Shown here: positions 27,342 through 35,474 of the stretch, piece after piece | Layout: the number at the start of each line of letters is the position of its first letter | How positions within the stretch are numbered: the first letter of the stretch is position 1 | From: Pseudoalteromonas luteoviolacea S2607 | Lineage (GTDB): Bacteria; Pseudomonadota; Gammaproteobacteria; Enterobacterales; Alteromonadaceae | Direction of reading: 5' to 3' | NCBI RefSeq assembly: GCF_001625575.1 | Contig: NZ_AUXV01000004.1 | Location: 62,001-126,000, forward strand | Length of the DNA: 64,000 nt | Program-made: the position numbers and the translations under genes | The notes under the pieces: generated by a model | Database searches by the model: none | What the model was told of the DNA's origin: nothing | What the model saw: the letters and a program-made list of their open reading frames with translations, nothing else

Positions 27342-27531
27342 TGTTATATGCCCGCATTTTGTTAAGTACAAATCCAGTATAATCGTAAAAACTAAATAAA
27401 AAACTGTTTAATCGATAGAACGAGAATAAGCGGGTTTTAGTGAGAGGCAATTGGTCTGTTGTATCGCGGAATGTATCTTGATAGTCTGGGTTAGTCTAAT
27501 AAATAGACAATTCAATATAAGGAATATAACA

Positions 27532-27717
27532 ATGAAACTACAGCTTAAGAAAAAAAACTTCAAACAATTAACGCAAAATAGCGTAGGTATTGAAAGAGAA
27601 AAAACACCTCAAATTGCAGGCGGTAGACTTTACTTGACTGATATTAATTGTGATATCACAGGTAGAGATTGCCCAGCAACGTTGACGTGTAGAGCATGTG
27701 GCTCTCGCCGCTGTTAA
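27532..27717 (+). CDS. Leader-type peptide 2: possible RiPP precursor with AGG boundary
   Basis: A 61-residue peptide. The ATG at 27532 has AAGGAA upstream; the longer frame from 27451 has no site. Residues 1-31 (MKLQLKKKNFKQLT... TPQIAGG) align without gaps over the first 14 residues with the peptides at 7607 and 36952. The 30-residue core carries five Cys in two groups and ends CRACGSRRC, plus several Thr and Ser that could be dehydrated in a lanthipeptide-type reaction. No LanB/LanM, YcaO or radical-SAM enzyme is in the window. A hairpin follows, so the gene is monocistronic. Function is inferred only from leader style. Confidence 0.7.
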   Translation: MKLQLKKKNFKQLTQNSVGIEREKTPQIAGGRLYLTDINCDITGRDCPATLTCRACGSRRC

Positions 27718-27730
27718 CGGGTATGAATAT

Positions 27731-27755
27731 TGAGGCGTTTATGTATTACGCCTCA
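27731..27755 (+). terminator. Hairpin after leader peptide 2
   Basis: TGAGGCG pairs with CGCCTCA over an 11-nt loop, followed by TTATCCTTT. It lies 13 nt after the stop codon. Confidence 0.55.
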
Positions 27756-27817
27756 TTATCCTTTGGCGATTACAATACTAGATTCTGACAACTAACACTG
27801 CCAATTCCCGATTTGCC

Positions 27818-28363
27818 TCAAGCAAATATATTTATTTCTTCAGTACAGAAATAGCGTCCAGTTTTTAAATGCTTACCTCTAATATAAAACTCAAAAATAG
27901 GGGCGTTTGATGATAGATCTAATTGAGGGTGCAGAGCGGGGACATCAATTACAAGCGTTGCCAACTTGCGTTCTGAAAGGTCGACTTGAGCGGTAATTAG
28001 CTTTTCCTCTGGTAGAGAGTCGCTTGGTCTTTCCATGTAAACACGGGTCGAAGCATCAGGGTTAAAGATAATCTCTGCAAATTCCCAATTCGGGTCTTGC
28101 ATGTGCAGCTTTAAAGTGAGTTTTGCTGCTTGCTCTAAATTGGTTCTATTTTTGAAGGAAGAAGAGGGGGCTATTTTGATGCTATGGAAATTAGCTGCTT
28201 TATCATTGCATGGGTCCAAAGCAAGTTGCCATTGCGCGTCATCGTTTGGAATAAGCGTGCGTAAATTGGCTGAACCACTCGTATTTTTCCAAATTACTTG
28301 ATTGGTTGTTATTTGGGTTAGTGGATGAACGCAACGGTGTACTATTTCTTGAATTACTGACAT
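27818..28363 (-). CDS. Unknown cytoplasmic protein
   Basis: A 181-residue protein (MSVIQEIVHRCVHPLTQ...). The ATG at 28363 has AGGA about 8 nt upstream. No signal peptide and no membrane helix. The C-terminal half is beta-rich (ATLVIDVPALHPQLDL, IFEFYIRGKHLKTGRYFC). I do not recognise a family. It converges on leader peptide 2 with 100 nt between them. There is no direct evidence that it modifies the peptide, but it is the closest unknown gene and worth testing. Confidence 0.6.
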   Translation of the reverse strand: MSVIQEIVHRCVHPLTQITTNQVIWKNTSGSANLRTLIPNDDAQWQLALDPCNDKAANFHSIKIAPSSSFKNRTNLEQAAKLTLKLHMQDPNWEFAEIIFNPDASTRVYMERPSDSLPEEKLITAQVDLSERKLATLVIDVPALHPQLDLSSNAPIFEFYIRGKHLKTGRYFCTEEINIFA

Positions 28364-28498
28364 GTAAATTCCTATCTTTATGATTTTAAATGATAATATC
28401 ATGGTGAGAAGTAGCGGGTAGGTCACGAGGTGTCCGGTTACAGCTTATAATAACTAAGGGCAAAGTTAACAGAGGCCCATTTTAATAAAATTTTTTCA

Positions 28499-28528
28499 TT
28501 GACATTAATTTTAAACTGTACCTAATAT
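28499..28528 (+). promoter_or_regulatory. Sigma-70 promoter of the candidate RNA
   Basis: A perfect -35 box TTGACA (28499-28504) and a -10 box TAATAT (28523-28528) lie 18 nt apart. The expected start point is near 28535. No protein gene begins behind it before the terminator at 28677. Confidence 0.7.
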
Positions 28529-28534
28529 GGGTTT

Positions 28535-28708
28535 GTTTTTGATTGGCCTTTTACTAGGCACAAAATACAATCGCTACAGTTCTGGTAGCCAACAAAGCTA
28601 TTTCGGGGAGTAATAGGTTAGCGCTTTTAAAAACAACAATAACAAAATATGCGCTTTGCCAGAACTGAGTATGTTTGGTAGCCCATGTATAGGGCTACCA
28701 CATTTTTT
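28535..28708 (+). ncRNA. Candidate small RNA or leader attenuator
   Basis: The roughly 170-nt transcript predicted from the promoter at 28499 to the terminator at 28677-28708 has no good reading frame. A 9-bp perfect pairing (CAGTTCTGG 28577 with CCAGAACTG 28659) encloses a domain that includes GCGC...GCGC. The segment GGTAGCC at 28584 repeats the 5' arm of the terminator and could compete for its 3' arm. It is either a free sRNA or an attenuator for the DUF1353 gene at 28818. It does not match a family I know. Confidence 0.45.
28677..28708 (+). terminator. Intrinsic terminator of the candidate RNA
   Basis: GGTAGCCC pairs perfectly with GGGCTACC over a 7-nt loop and is followed by ACATTTTTT. 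Strong plus-strand terminator with no coding gene upstream on that strand. Confidence 0.85.
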
Positions 28709-28817
28709 ATCTCAGTGTTTAGTGTAATTAACTATCTTATACCACTAAAAATGACACATCTTTTTGCTTATATACCTTGGTGAGTTTGATATCACGCTAA
28801 CCAAACAAAGGTATATT

Positions 28818-29264
28818 ATGGAAACGCTTAACCTAAGGCCTGTTTTAGCAACACATTCAAATAAACTTGAAACAGCGTACGAGCTTATCGAAGATTTTCC
28901 TTACCAACATGAAGGAAAGGTTCGTTGGGTACCTAAATACTTTCAATATGATGGGGCCAGTATTCCTTCGCTTGCTTACTATCTTGTTGGTACCCCATTT
29001 AATCCAAGGTATATGAAGGCTGCATTGGTGCATGATTGGCTTTATCATACGCATGAGGTTAACAGAGTGGCGGCTGATGAGCTTTTCTACCTTATGTTAT
29101 GCGATTCAGGGGTAAGTAATACGAAAGCATCTTTAATGAAATTGGCTGTAGAAAAGTTTGGCCGCTGGTATTGGGATAATGATGCTGACGACGAGGCATA
29201 TAAACAAGAGTTGAAAGATAAGATCATCGATGATGGCAGACAGCCGAGTGTTTACGGCCTTTGA
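28818..29264 (+). CDS. DUF1353 family protein
   Basis: A 148-residue protein with the DUF1353 hallmarks YDGASIP (about 56-62) and ALVHDWLYHTHEVNR with a following D-E pair (about 90-106). This pattern resembles a metal-binding peptidase- or lysozyme-accessory-like motif; members often occur in phages and near cell-wall functions. The ATG at 28818 has AAAGG upstream; the frame from 28764 has no site. A GC-rich hairpin (29277-29293) follows the stop. The biochemical role is unknown. Confidence 0.8.
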   Translation: METLNLRPVLATHSNKLETAYELIEDFPYQHEGKVRWVPKYFQYDGASIPSLAYYLVGTPFNPRYMKAALVHDWLYHTHEVNRVAADELFYLMLCDSGVSNTKASLMKLAVEKFGRWYWDNDADDEAYKQELKDKIIDDGRQPSVYGL

Positions 29265-29313
29265 AAGGGTGTAAAAGGAGGGACTATCCCTCCAATGCAA
29301 GGTGTAATAGACG

Positions 29314-29712
29314 CTACTCAGGTTTAGATTGCTGCAGTATTAAAAATACTAACCCGATGATTCCTGTCAGTGCGAGGCCGGACAGCAAAAAAGGGTCCAT
29401 TGCTATGTGCTCATGAAAGTTGAATGTGCCGGCAGAGATTTTTTTCCAACCCATAAAGTGTTGATTTGCTGCAACTACTGCTCCAAAAAAGCCAATAACC
29501 AGCGCTATATATTTGAAGATCCAATGGTAAGCGATAGGTAATAGTAACAGAATACCTAGTAAGCCTATAACTGTACGCTGTGTTCGACAATATGGGCAGA
29601 CGTATACAACACCCGCTAGCTCAACGGCCCATGCCGTGATGCTGATGAGGATAGCGACCAATGCAATAATTTTGCGATGTTTAATGAATGTTTCGAGTTG
29701 AGGAAGTACCAT
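29314..29712 (-). CDS. DsbB-like membrane protein with a single Cys pair
   Basis: A 132-residue protein with four membrane helices (about 14-35, 47-65, 67-85, 105-127). After TM1 it has CPYCRTQR, which matches the DsbB pattern CxxC-x3-R: the Cys pair next to the quinone site plus the Arg that stabilises it. The second periplasmic Cys pair of DsbB, which takes electrons from DsbA, is absent; there are no other Cys residues. It may be a truncated-type DsbB relative with another electron donor, or a different quinone-interacting protein. No DsbA gene is adjacent. Confidence 0.6.
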   Translation of the reverse strand: MVLPQLETFIKHRKIIALVAILISITAWAVELAGVVYVCPYCRTQRTVIGLLGILLLLPIAYHWIFKYIALVIGFFGAVVAANQHFMGWKKISAGTFNFHEHIAMDPFLLSGLALTGIIGLVFLILQQSKPE

Positions 29713-30002
29713 GTTGAACCTGTTTAGCTATTTCTGACCCAATAAATCGGGCGTTTCTTGTTATAAAGTAACACTTTTCGATAAGTGTTGGCAATTTTTA
29801 TTCCTAAAAGTTTTAACTTATAACTTTTTTATCTTTTGGTGAATAGGCCAAAATAATTAAAAAGTTGAACAGGCTTAATCGGTTAGGCTGGGTGTTAAGT
29901 GCGCGCGAAAAGCGAGTCGTTATGGAAGTAGCTAGTCAAAGTAAAAAATAGTTATTGCAGCGCACAGAGGGCTGGGTTATTCCCAGCCACTAATTTCGCT
30001 AA

Positions 30003-30317
30003 TTAGTTGTTATTTACATAACAGACAAATAACTCTTGTTGAGGGTTGTCTTGTGTATCTTCGATTAAGTACTTAGCTGCAATACTATTTTGACAGGTAC
30101 ACATATCGTAATGGCTGTACATGTATGGGCGACCAGATTCATCTTTATCTGTTTTAGTTACACTACAGGTTGGCTCTCTCCATCTTGGATCCCAACCACT
30201 TTCGCCAAAAGCTACGATTTTTATTTTATTGGACAGGATTTTCGCTGATAATTCATCTGTTTGTGCTGTAGTATTGAATGCACAAAGCGCTGCTATAGCA
30301 ATAATTAATTTTTTCAT
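30003..30317 (-). CDS. Small secreted protein, function unknown
   Basis: A 104-residue protein with a clear signal peptide (1-18, ending TTA-QTDE). The mature part of about 85 residues has four Cys (EPTC, DMCTC, FVC), suggesting two disulphides. There is a polar GESGWDPRWREP stretch in the middle. A TAAGGAT site lies upstream. No family recognised. Transcribed alone, at the edge of a long AT-rich gap. Confidence 0.65.
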   Translation of the reverse strand: MKKLIIAIAALCAFNTTAQTDELSAKILSNKIKIVAFGESGWDPRWREPTCSVTKTDKDESGRPYMYSHYDMCTCQNSIAAKYLIEDTQDNPQQELFVCYVNNN

Positions 30318-30895
30318 TATTCATCCTTAATTAAATAATTTGTAAAATAGAGTTACAACTCTAAGTTGGTTATTTTATTCATTAAATTTTTCATTGCAAG
30401 TTTTAATATTCCATAAATGGATACATAATAATGAAAATCAATATTCAGATAGTTGAAATCATTGAGTCTGTCGTTTAGCGTGTATTTAAGGCAGATACTT
30501 TATTTCCTGAAAAGTAAATAATGTCTTATATTAAACTTCATGTTTTTTAAAACTTGTTTGCCTAAGTACTATTTTTGTGTAAGATGAATTTTCGCGATTT
30601 TCAGTGAAGTTTTGGTAAAAAACGATATATGAAATAAAACGGTCATATAGCTTGATTTTTCATGTAAATCATATAGCTAAGCTTTAGGGCTTTGTAATGT
30701 AGTTTTCCGCTTCAATGAATAGATAAATATTTAAATAATACGGACAAGGGCATTCTTTTTGAGCTTGATCAGGGTTAGAAAAGCGTCTTGTGAACTCTTT
30801 TTTGTTAACTTGACTAGATCATGGTCTTAATTGTGTTTTTGAGGCTATTCTCATAAATATTTAATAAAATGAGCGCTATTAAAGATTAAACTAAA
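30318..30895. other. AT-rich region upstream of the ParB-like gene
   Basis: About 580 nt with very low GC and no gene. It contains a 9-bp direct repeat CATATAGCT at 30644 and 30670 (26 nt apart), separated by TGATTTTTCATGTAAAT, which could be an operator. No canonical parS palindrome is present. Confidence 0.45.
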
Positions 30896-31960
30896 ATGAT
30901 AGATAAAACGAATGACTTGATTTTAGCTACTCTAAACAATGCAGAGCAAGTGCACAGTGAGAATTTTGAGTATACATCTTTATTTTTGAACACCATTGTT
31001 CCTGATGAATCAAACGCAAGGTTTTTTCCTAGTGTGATTATTGAAAACAAATATGCAAGGCAGTTTTCAGAACGAAAGCTTACTAAGTTGCAACTGACAG
31101 AGTTACTAGAAGCCGAAGGAAAAGTTATTCTGGGCAAAGGCTGTATAATCAATTGCTTAGAGCATGGCTCAAATGAATGGAAAAAAGCAAATAAAACGAT
31201 TGAGTCAATTATAGAGCTTGGTGAAAACATTGCAGTATCAGAAATGATTCAGGTGCCCACTGTTTATCCCGTCAGCAAAGGCCAATATAGAATCTTAACA
31301 GGGCATAGGCGGTTCTTCGCGTTGATTTTCAGTTTTGGCTATGATCATGCTGCGCAATTTAAAGTGTACGATTCTAAGCCCTTACTCTATAAAGTTAAGC
31401 AATTCCAAGAGAATGCAAGCCGTGAGGATTTGCCTCAATATGGTAAGTTACAAGCTTTCTTGTCTGCAACTATGGAGATCGATGGATTAGATCAAGCTCG
31501 AGTGAAAGTCGGTCAACGACGTTTAACGGTAAAAGAAAAAGCTAAAAATCTGGGGATCTCAATGGGATCTTACGACAATTATAACGTTTTAACGCGATAT
31601 TCAGAAGTGATTAAATTTTATGAAAATGGCTTGAATGCTCCGTTTTTAAAAGTCAAAAAGGTGATACTAGATTGCGAAGCAAAGTACAAAGAAGATCACG
31701 GCAAGAAGCAGTTAAACATTGCTGATAAGAAAATAGTTGGAGATACTATCTTGGCGTGTTTATCTGGTAATAGAGTCTCAGTATCCAAGAAAGCTCAATC
31801 GTACAAGATAAATGACATTCCCAATTTACAGGCGCTAAAATCAATTTTGTTCAATGACGTTTCTAAGCTTGAGCTCAATATTGACTGGAAGAAACTTGAT
31901 TGGAGTAACCATGACGCGGTGAATCGCAGACTCGTTGTTTTAGTCGACTTACTCAAGTAG
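30896..31960 (+). CDS. Orphan ParB-like DNA-binding protein
   Basis: A 354-residue protein. The ParB N-terminal nucleotide-binding fold is visible: VPTVYPVSKGQYRILTGHRRFFA (the GxRRxxA-type box, about residues 120-141) and ENASREDL (about 172-179), followed by a helix-turn-helix region (TVKEKAKNLGISMGSYDNYNVL). The N-terminal 100 residues are unlike chromosomal ParB. No ParA gene is adjacent, and the long AT-rich upstream region fits a mobile-element origin. It is more likely a regulator or a relic of an integrated element than a chromosome partition protein. No ribosome binding site is obvious. Confidence 0.7.
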   Translation: MIDKTNDLILATLNNAEQVHSENFEYTSLFLNTIVPDESNARFFPSVIIENKYARQFSERKLTKLQLTELLEAEGKVILGKGCIINCLEHGSNEWKKANKTIESIIELGENIAVSEMIQVPTVYPVSKGQYRILTGHRRFFALIFSFGYDHAAQFKVYDSKPLLYKVKQFQENASREDLPQYGKLQAFLSATMEIDGLDQARVKVGQRRLTVKEKAKNLGISMGSYDNYNVLTRYSEVIKFYENGLNAPFLKVKKVILDCEAKYKEDHGKKQLNIADKKIVGDTILACLSGNRVSVSKKAQSYKINDIPNLQALKSILFNDVSKLELNIDWKKLDWSNHDAVNRRLVVLVDLLK

Positions 31961-32282
31961 TGTGATTCAAAATAACTTGGCATAAAACGCTTGGCTTATC
32001 GGGTGTAAGATCAGTGTTGGGTGGCCATTTATCTCACCCGTGAGACGTACTGACTGGTGTGATATTATTTCAAGAAGTCATTTAAGTAATTGAAATTCAT
32101 TGATTTATATTGAAGTTTGTATTGGTTAATGAATTTTCGACACTTGGGTGGTTTGTATTTATAAGCTTATATATACAAAAGCAGCCATAGAAAACGTATT
32201 AAACCCCACTGAGTTTTTATCCTGTAGTTAACTTTGAAGTATCCGTTTTTGGTGGAGTGGGCCACTAGCCCACTAATAGAGT
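31961..32282. other. Intergenic region after the ParB-like gene
   Basis: About 320 nt between the ParB-like gene and the convergent SDR gene. No gene, no clear terminator and no attachment-site repeat was found. Confidence 0.35.
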
Positions 32283-33194
32283 TTACAGGAACCGCTGAAT
32301 CGCTCTATATGCATTATCTTGATATTCTGTGCTGTTTAAGTCAGAAAATAATGTACTTTGATCACATACTTTACCTGTTAATCCTTTTTTGCTTGCATAA
32401 AACACTCCTGTTTTTAGCTCTTTATTAAATATTCCATTTATATAGCGTTTGGCGCCTACTTCCACATTATGTACTTTCCCAAGCCAGAGCATCACTTGCA
32501 TCATACCCTTCATTAGATATTGCTTGAGCGTAGGCAGTGTATTAAATCCTTCTGTCCCAGTTGTCGCACCTGGACTCATGGTAATGAACTTCACATGTGG
32601 GTGTCGCCTTGCCATCGCTGACATCCACAGTGCACCCATGTACTTGATAGAGCCATATGGAGTGGTTGCATCTTGTGACTTACCAAAAAATGAGCCGTCA
32701 CAGATAGCCGTAAACTCCTCCTCTGAAGACGTTGGTAAGGCAGGTCGCTTCATGCCCATTTCTTTTACACCTCTTGCCGCTTCTGAGCCAGCATAAACTG
32801 CTATTTTTGTAAGTTTTCCGGTTCTTAAAAGCTCTTGGGTTAGCAAGCTATGGCCCAATAAATTGACAGCAAAAATTTCAGTTACGCCATTGCTATTTAC
32901 GTGATCAAAGTTTTTTCCACCAGTCCCGCCTGCGTTCATAACGAGTGCATCAATACTATGATCAAGCTCTTGTACGGCCGCTTTGACTGATGCGTGGTCG
33001 CACACATCGATTTTAAGAATGTGAAATATCTTTCTACCAGTGATTTTCTCCAACTCTGTTTTCGCCGCGAGTGCTTTGTCGATATTGCGACAACCCAAAT
33101 AGATCTTTTCAACTTCATGTCGGCTCGCGAGTTGCTTCGCTGTTTCTTTGCCTAGACCTGCGTTCGCACCTGTTATTAATACTCGCTTAATCAT
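32283..33194 (-). CDS. Short-chain dehydrogenase/reductase
   Basis: A 303-residue SDR. The cofactor motif TGANAGLGKET is at residues 8-18, NAGG at about 87-90, and the catalytic YGSIK (Tyr-x3-Lys) at about 179-183. The length and the long C-terminal part resemble retinol-dehydrogenase/protochlorophyllide-reductase-like SDRs. NADP preference is suggested by CRN after the second strand. The promoter region carries a 24-bp box also present upstream of the SRPBCC-AraC unit, so the AraC-type protein next door probably controls it. Substrate unknown. Confidence 0.85.
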   Translation of the reverse strand: MIKRVLITGANAGLGKETAKQLASRHEVEKIYLGCRNIDKALAAKTELEKITGRKIFHILKIDVCDHASVKAAVQELDHSIDALVMNAGGTGGKNFDHVNSNGVTEIFAVNLLGHSLLTQELLRTGKLTKIAVYAGSEAARGVKEMGMKRPALPTSSEEEFTAICDGSFFGKSQDATTPYGSIKYMGALWMSAMARRHPHVKFITMSPGATTGTEGFNTLPTLKQYLMKGMMQVMLWLGKVHNVEVGAKRYINGIFNKELKTGVFYASKKGLTGKVCDQSTLFSDLNSTEYQDNAYRAIQRFL

Positions 33195-33257
33195 GATATT
33201 ACCTTTTGCTAGTTCTGTTCGATTAGTTGTATCTAGATTAATAAATTGAGTACTCGG

Positions 33258-33281
33258 TTTTTTGATATTTCTTGCTGTGTT
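33258..33281 (-). promoter_or_regulatory. Shared 24-bp box upstream of the SDR gene
   Basis: Plus-strand text starting TTTTTTGATATTTCTTGC is identical over 24 nt to 34981-35004. It lies 64-87 nt upstream of the SDR start, in the same orientation and nearly the same distance as the other copy to the SRPBCC start. Likely binding site of the AraC-family regulator encoded between them. Confidence 0.6.
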
Positions 33282-33480
33282 CTCTAGTATGTCTTCTTGT
33301 TAGGAAGAAAAGACTTATAGGCAACTTCTAAAAGACACTCCGAAAATCAAAGTGAGTGTGATTTATCATTAAGGTTATGATTTTTAGTGGTAAATTAGGT
33401 GCTAATTTCAATTGCTCAAGAGTGCGTGCCAAAGCTGGAGGTTAACAAACGCTTTGCGCCATTTTCTGTCGGTTATGTTC

Positions 33481-33522
33481 ATCCATAAAGGTGAGTATTA
33501 TAGAATACTCACCTTTATGGAT
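33481..33522. terminator. Perfect 19-bp hairpin downstream of the AraC gene
   Basis: ATCCATAAAGGTGAGTATT (33481-33499) pairs without mismatch with 33504-33522 over the loop ATAG. It lies 18 nt beyond the AraC stop codon. There is no U tract on either strand, so it is a strong 3'-end structure that may or may not terminate on its own. Confidence 0.65.
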
Positions 33523-33539
33523 TTAGCAACCTCAATAAA

Positions 33540-34394
33540 TCAGGGTTTTTTAGTAATAGGAATGTTCAAATAAATTTTGTTATTGGGATCTGCATTGTTA
33601 AAACCAGCAGGCAATAGCTCAAAATCCGGCTTGTTGGCGTATTCATATTGGCTCTTAGGTAACCAGCTTCCCCATATATAACGCAGCGTATCTTCTAATT
33701 TCGATAAAGGCCCGATATGTGTAAATCGAGCATAGGTCTGTGCCTCTAGTTCTCTCGTTATTAGACCGTCCGGTACGTCATCAAAGTTTTCTACTTGAGC
33801 AGAGCAGATGTAAACGAAACGGGTGACATCCTCCGACTCTTCATAACATTCATAAATACCAAAAAAGTCTGTACCTACACGATTAGGGATTTTATCGCGA
33901 TAAGGTCTAAATCCAGACCAAAGTTTGGGTAAGCTGAGATCTCCATCATCATATTGATTAGCAATGCCAACGATCTTCATTGCAGGTTGAGAGATGATCT
34001 CTGGTTCCATACTGAGGTTATTTTGTAAAAAGTCTAAATCTGCCTCATTGAATGGCTTTTTATACAACAAGCGAAATGGCTCGTTAATTTTACGATATTG
34101 TGCTGGCGTCATATCGAATAGCGCTTTAAAAGCACGTGTAAACGCTTCTTGTGATTCGAATTGGGATTCCAACGCAAGCTCTAAAATCCCCACCTCTTCG
34201 GTCAGTAGACGCTTAGCCGCCAAAGTTAAGCGACGTTTGCGTAAATATTCTTTCGGTGTATCTCCAACCAATGCCTTAAACACCCTGCTGTAGTGATAAG
34301 TTGAATAATGAGAAGATTGAGCAATTTCATGCACACTTATTTTTTCGCTCAAGTGTGCCTCTATATATTCAATACTTTTTAAAAAACGGTCCAT
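33540..34394 (-). CDS. AraC-family regulator with GyrI-like effector domain
   Basis: A 284-residue regulator. The N-terminal AraC double helix-turn-helix (about 1-105) shows SVHEIAQSSHYSTYHYSRVF and ELALESQFESQEAFTRAFK. The C-terminal half is a GyrI-like (Rob-type) small-molecule-binding domain (PAMKIVGIANQYDD; YEYANKPDFELLP). Start at 34394 is preferred (GAGG 8 nt upstream); the longer frame to 34466 would overlap the preceding gene. It follows the SRPBCC gene by 34 nt in one unit. The shared 24-bp box upstream of this unit and of the SDR suggests both are its targets. Confidence 0.85.
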   Translation of the reverse strand: MDRFLKSIEYIEAHLSEKISVHEIAQSSHYSTYHYSRVFKALVGDTPKEYLRKRRLTLAAKRLLTEEVGILELALESQFESQEAFTRAFKALFDMTPAQYRKINEPFRLLYKKPFNEADLDFLQNNLSMEPEIISQPAMKIVGIANQYDDGDLSLPKLWSGFRPYRDKIPNRVGTDFFGIYECYEESEDVTRFVYICSAQVENFDDVPDGLITRELEAQTYARFTHIGPLSKLEDTLRYIWGSWLPKSQYEYANKPDFELLPAGFNNADPNNKIYLNIPITKKP

Positions 34395-34428
34395 CTCAAT
34401 ATCCTCTAGTTTTCTGTATTTTAGATCA

Positions 34429-34920
34429 TCAAGCTGCATTAACTGTGAGTGTATGTTTTTCAGCATAAACTTTTAGGCCTTGTAACAGTTTGCCAAATGC
34501 GACAGGAAAAATCAGCCTAAGTAATGGATAAAAAGGATATGCAAATGCTTTGAGTTGAGGGGAGGCTGTCCAAATCACCTCAGATTTGTTAGGGCCGATC
34601 GCACGGACGGTCATCTTTACGTGGTTTTGCTTAATAGGCACTATTTTTGGGTTATTGACAGGTAAAACATCAAATGCCAAAGTTTTGTTTTGTTCACTGT
34701 ACTCGGTAATGATCTCTTTTACTTTGGGGCCATTAGGGTTGTCACTCAAATCACAAACTCGGCCTTCCATTGGCGCGCCGCTCAAACCCTTGCCTTTACC
34801 CATTGCTACGGAGTGAGGAATTGGCCCCATCCACAGGTGGGCTTTATCAAATTGATTTGCAACTAAATCCCATACTTGTTCTGCTGATTTGTTAATTTCT
34901 ACTTTCTTGGTGACTTGCAT
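34429..34920 (-). CDS. SRPBCC (START-like) family protein
   Basis: A 163-residue protein with the start-related helix-grip fold: VEINKSAEQVWDLVANQFDKAHLW at the N-terminus and a C-terminal amphipathic helix (LLQGLKVYAEKHT). The family binds hydrophobic ligands, including polyketide cyclases and lipid carriers. The ATG at 34920 has AGAGGAAC upstream; the frame to 35058 has no site. First gene of a two-gene unit with the AraC regulator. Confidence 0.8.
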   Translation of the reverse strand: MQVTKKVEINKSAEQVWDLVANQFDKAHLWMGPIPHSVAMGKGKGLSGAPMEGRVCDLSDNPNGPKVKEIITEYSEQNKTLAFDVLPVNNPKIVPIKQNHVKMTVRAIGPNKSEVIWTASPQLKAFAYPFYPLLRLIFPVAFGKLLQGLKVYAEKHTLTVNAA

Positions 34921-35474
34921 AATTGTTCCTCTAAACTGCTGTCGTGTTGATAAGGCCACTTTAGAGAACTTCGAGATGCTTTTTTTGATATTTCTTGCTG
35001 TGTTGATCACTGCCATTTTTAGACACTGAATTAGAACAATAAATATGAGGGTTCGCATGCGTTCATGTAATGCACACCTTTTTAGACTACTGAGTGGCTG
35101 AACTTATCTCTGTCGCGATAAAGCTTATGCGATAAGGGTGATGGTGTTAATGGAAGAAAGTAGATAAAAAATACGACAAAGGCGAGTGTTCTCTCCATGG
35201 TATTTTTTACGGAGGAGGAGGCGAGGAAGAAAATCGCGCAAATTGCACAATATTGTTCTATTTTAGCTTAGATAAAAACCAGTTTTGGCTTTAAAAATTC
35301 GAGTCCTAATGACTCAGTAAAGCCTATCTCTTCTTGTTTTGGCGGCGATACCGCTACTTGCTTTTTAGTATGTTATCAATACACTGAGTATATAAATAAT
35401 TCACTCTGGAATTGGCCATTAGTCAAGCAACAAGGTTGTCACTTGCTTACGAGTCAAAATAATGAAGCTAAGTT
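34921..35474. other. Intergenic region upstream of the SRPBCC unit
   Basis: About 550 nt between divergent genes. Apart from the shared 24-bp box nothing coding or structured was recognised. Confidence 0.4.
34981..35004 (-). promoter_or_regulatory. Shared 24-bp box upstream of the SRPBCC-AraC unit
   Basis: Identical to 33258-33281 over 24 nt and 61-84 nt upstream of the SRPBCC start. The rest of the two promoter regions differ, so the conservation marks a binding site. Confidence 0.6.

Larger units (their letters stand above)
28364..28817. other. Intergenic region holding a candidate structured RNA
   Basis: About 450 nt between divergent genes. It contains a strong plus-strand promoter, a structured stretch and an intrinsic terminator, described separately. 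The 110 nt between the terminator and the next gene show no further structure. Confidence 0.5.
33195..33539. other. Regulatory gap between SDR and AraC genes
   Basis: About 345 nt. Contains the SDR promoter region with the shared 24-bp box and, near the AraC stop, a perfect 19-bp hairpin. No gene. Confidence 0.5.

Noticed and set aside
27818-28363. Leader-peptide modification enzyme next to peptide 2
   Set aside because: No lanthionine synthetase, YcaO, radical-SAM or peptidase motif could be seen. Proximity alone is not evidence, so it is annotated as unknown.
30896-31960. Chromosomal partition ParB
   Set aside because: No ParA, no parS, unusual N-terminus and isolated setting; a housekeeping ParB would be beside parA near the origin.
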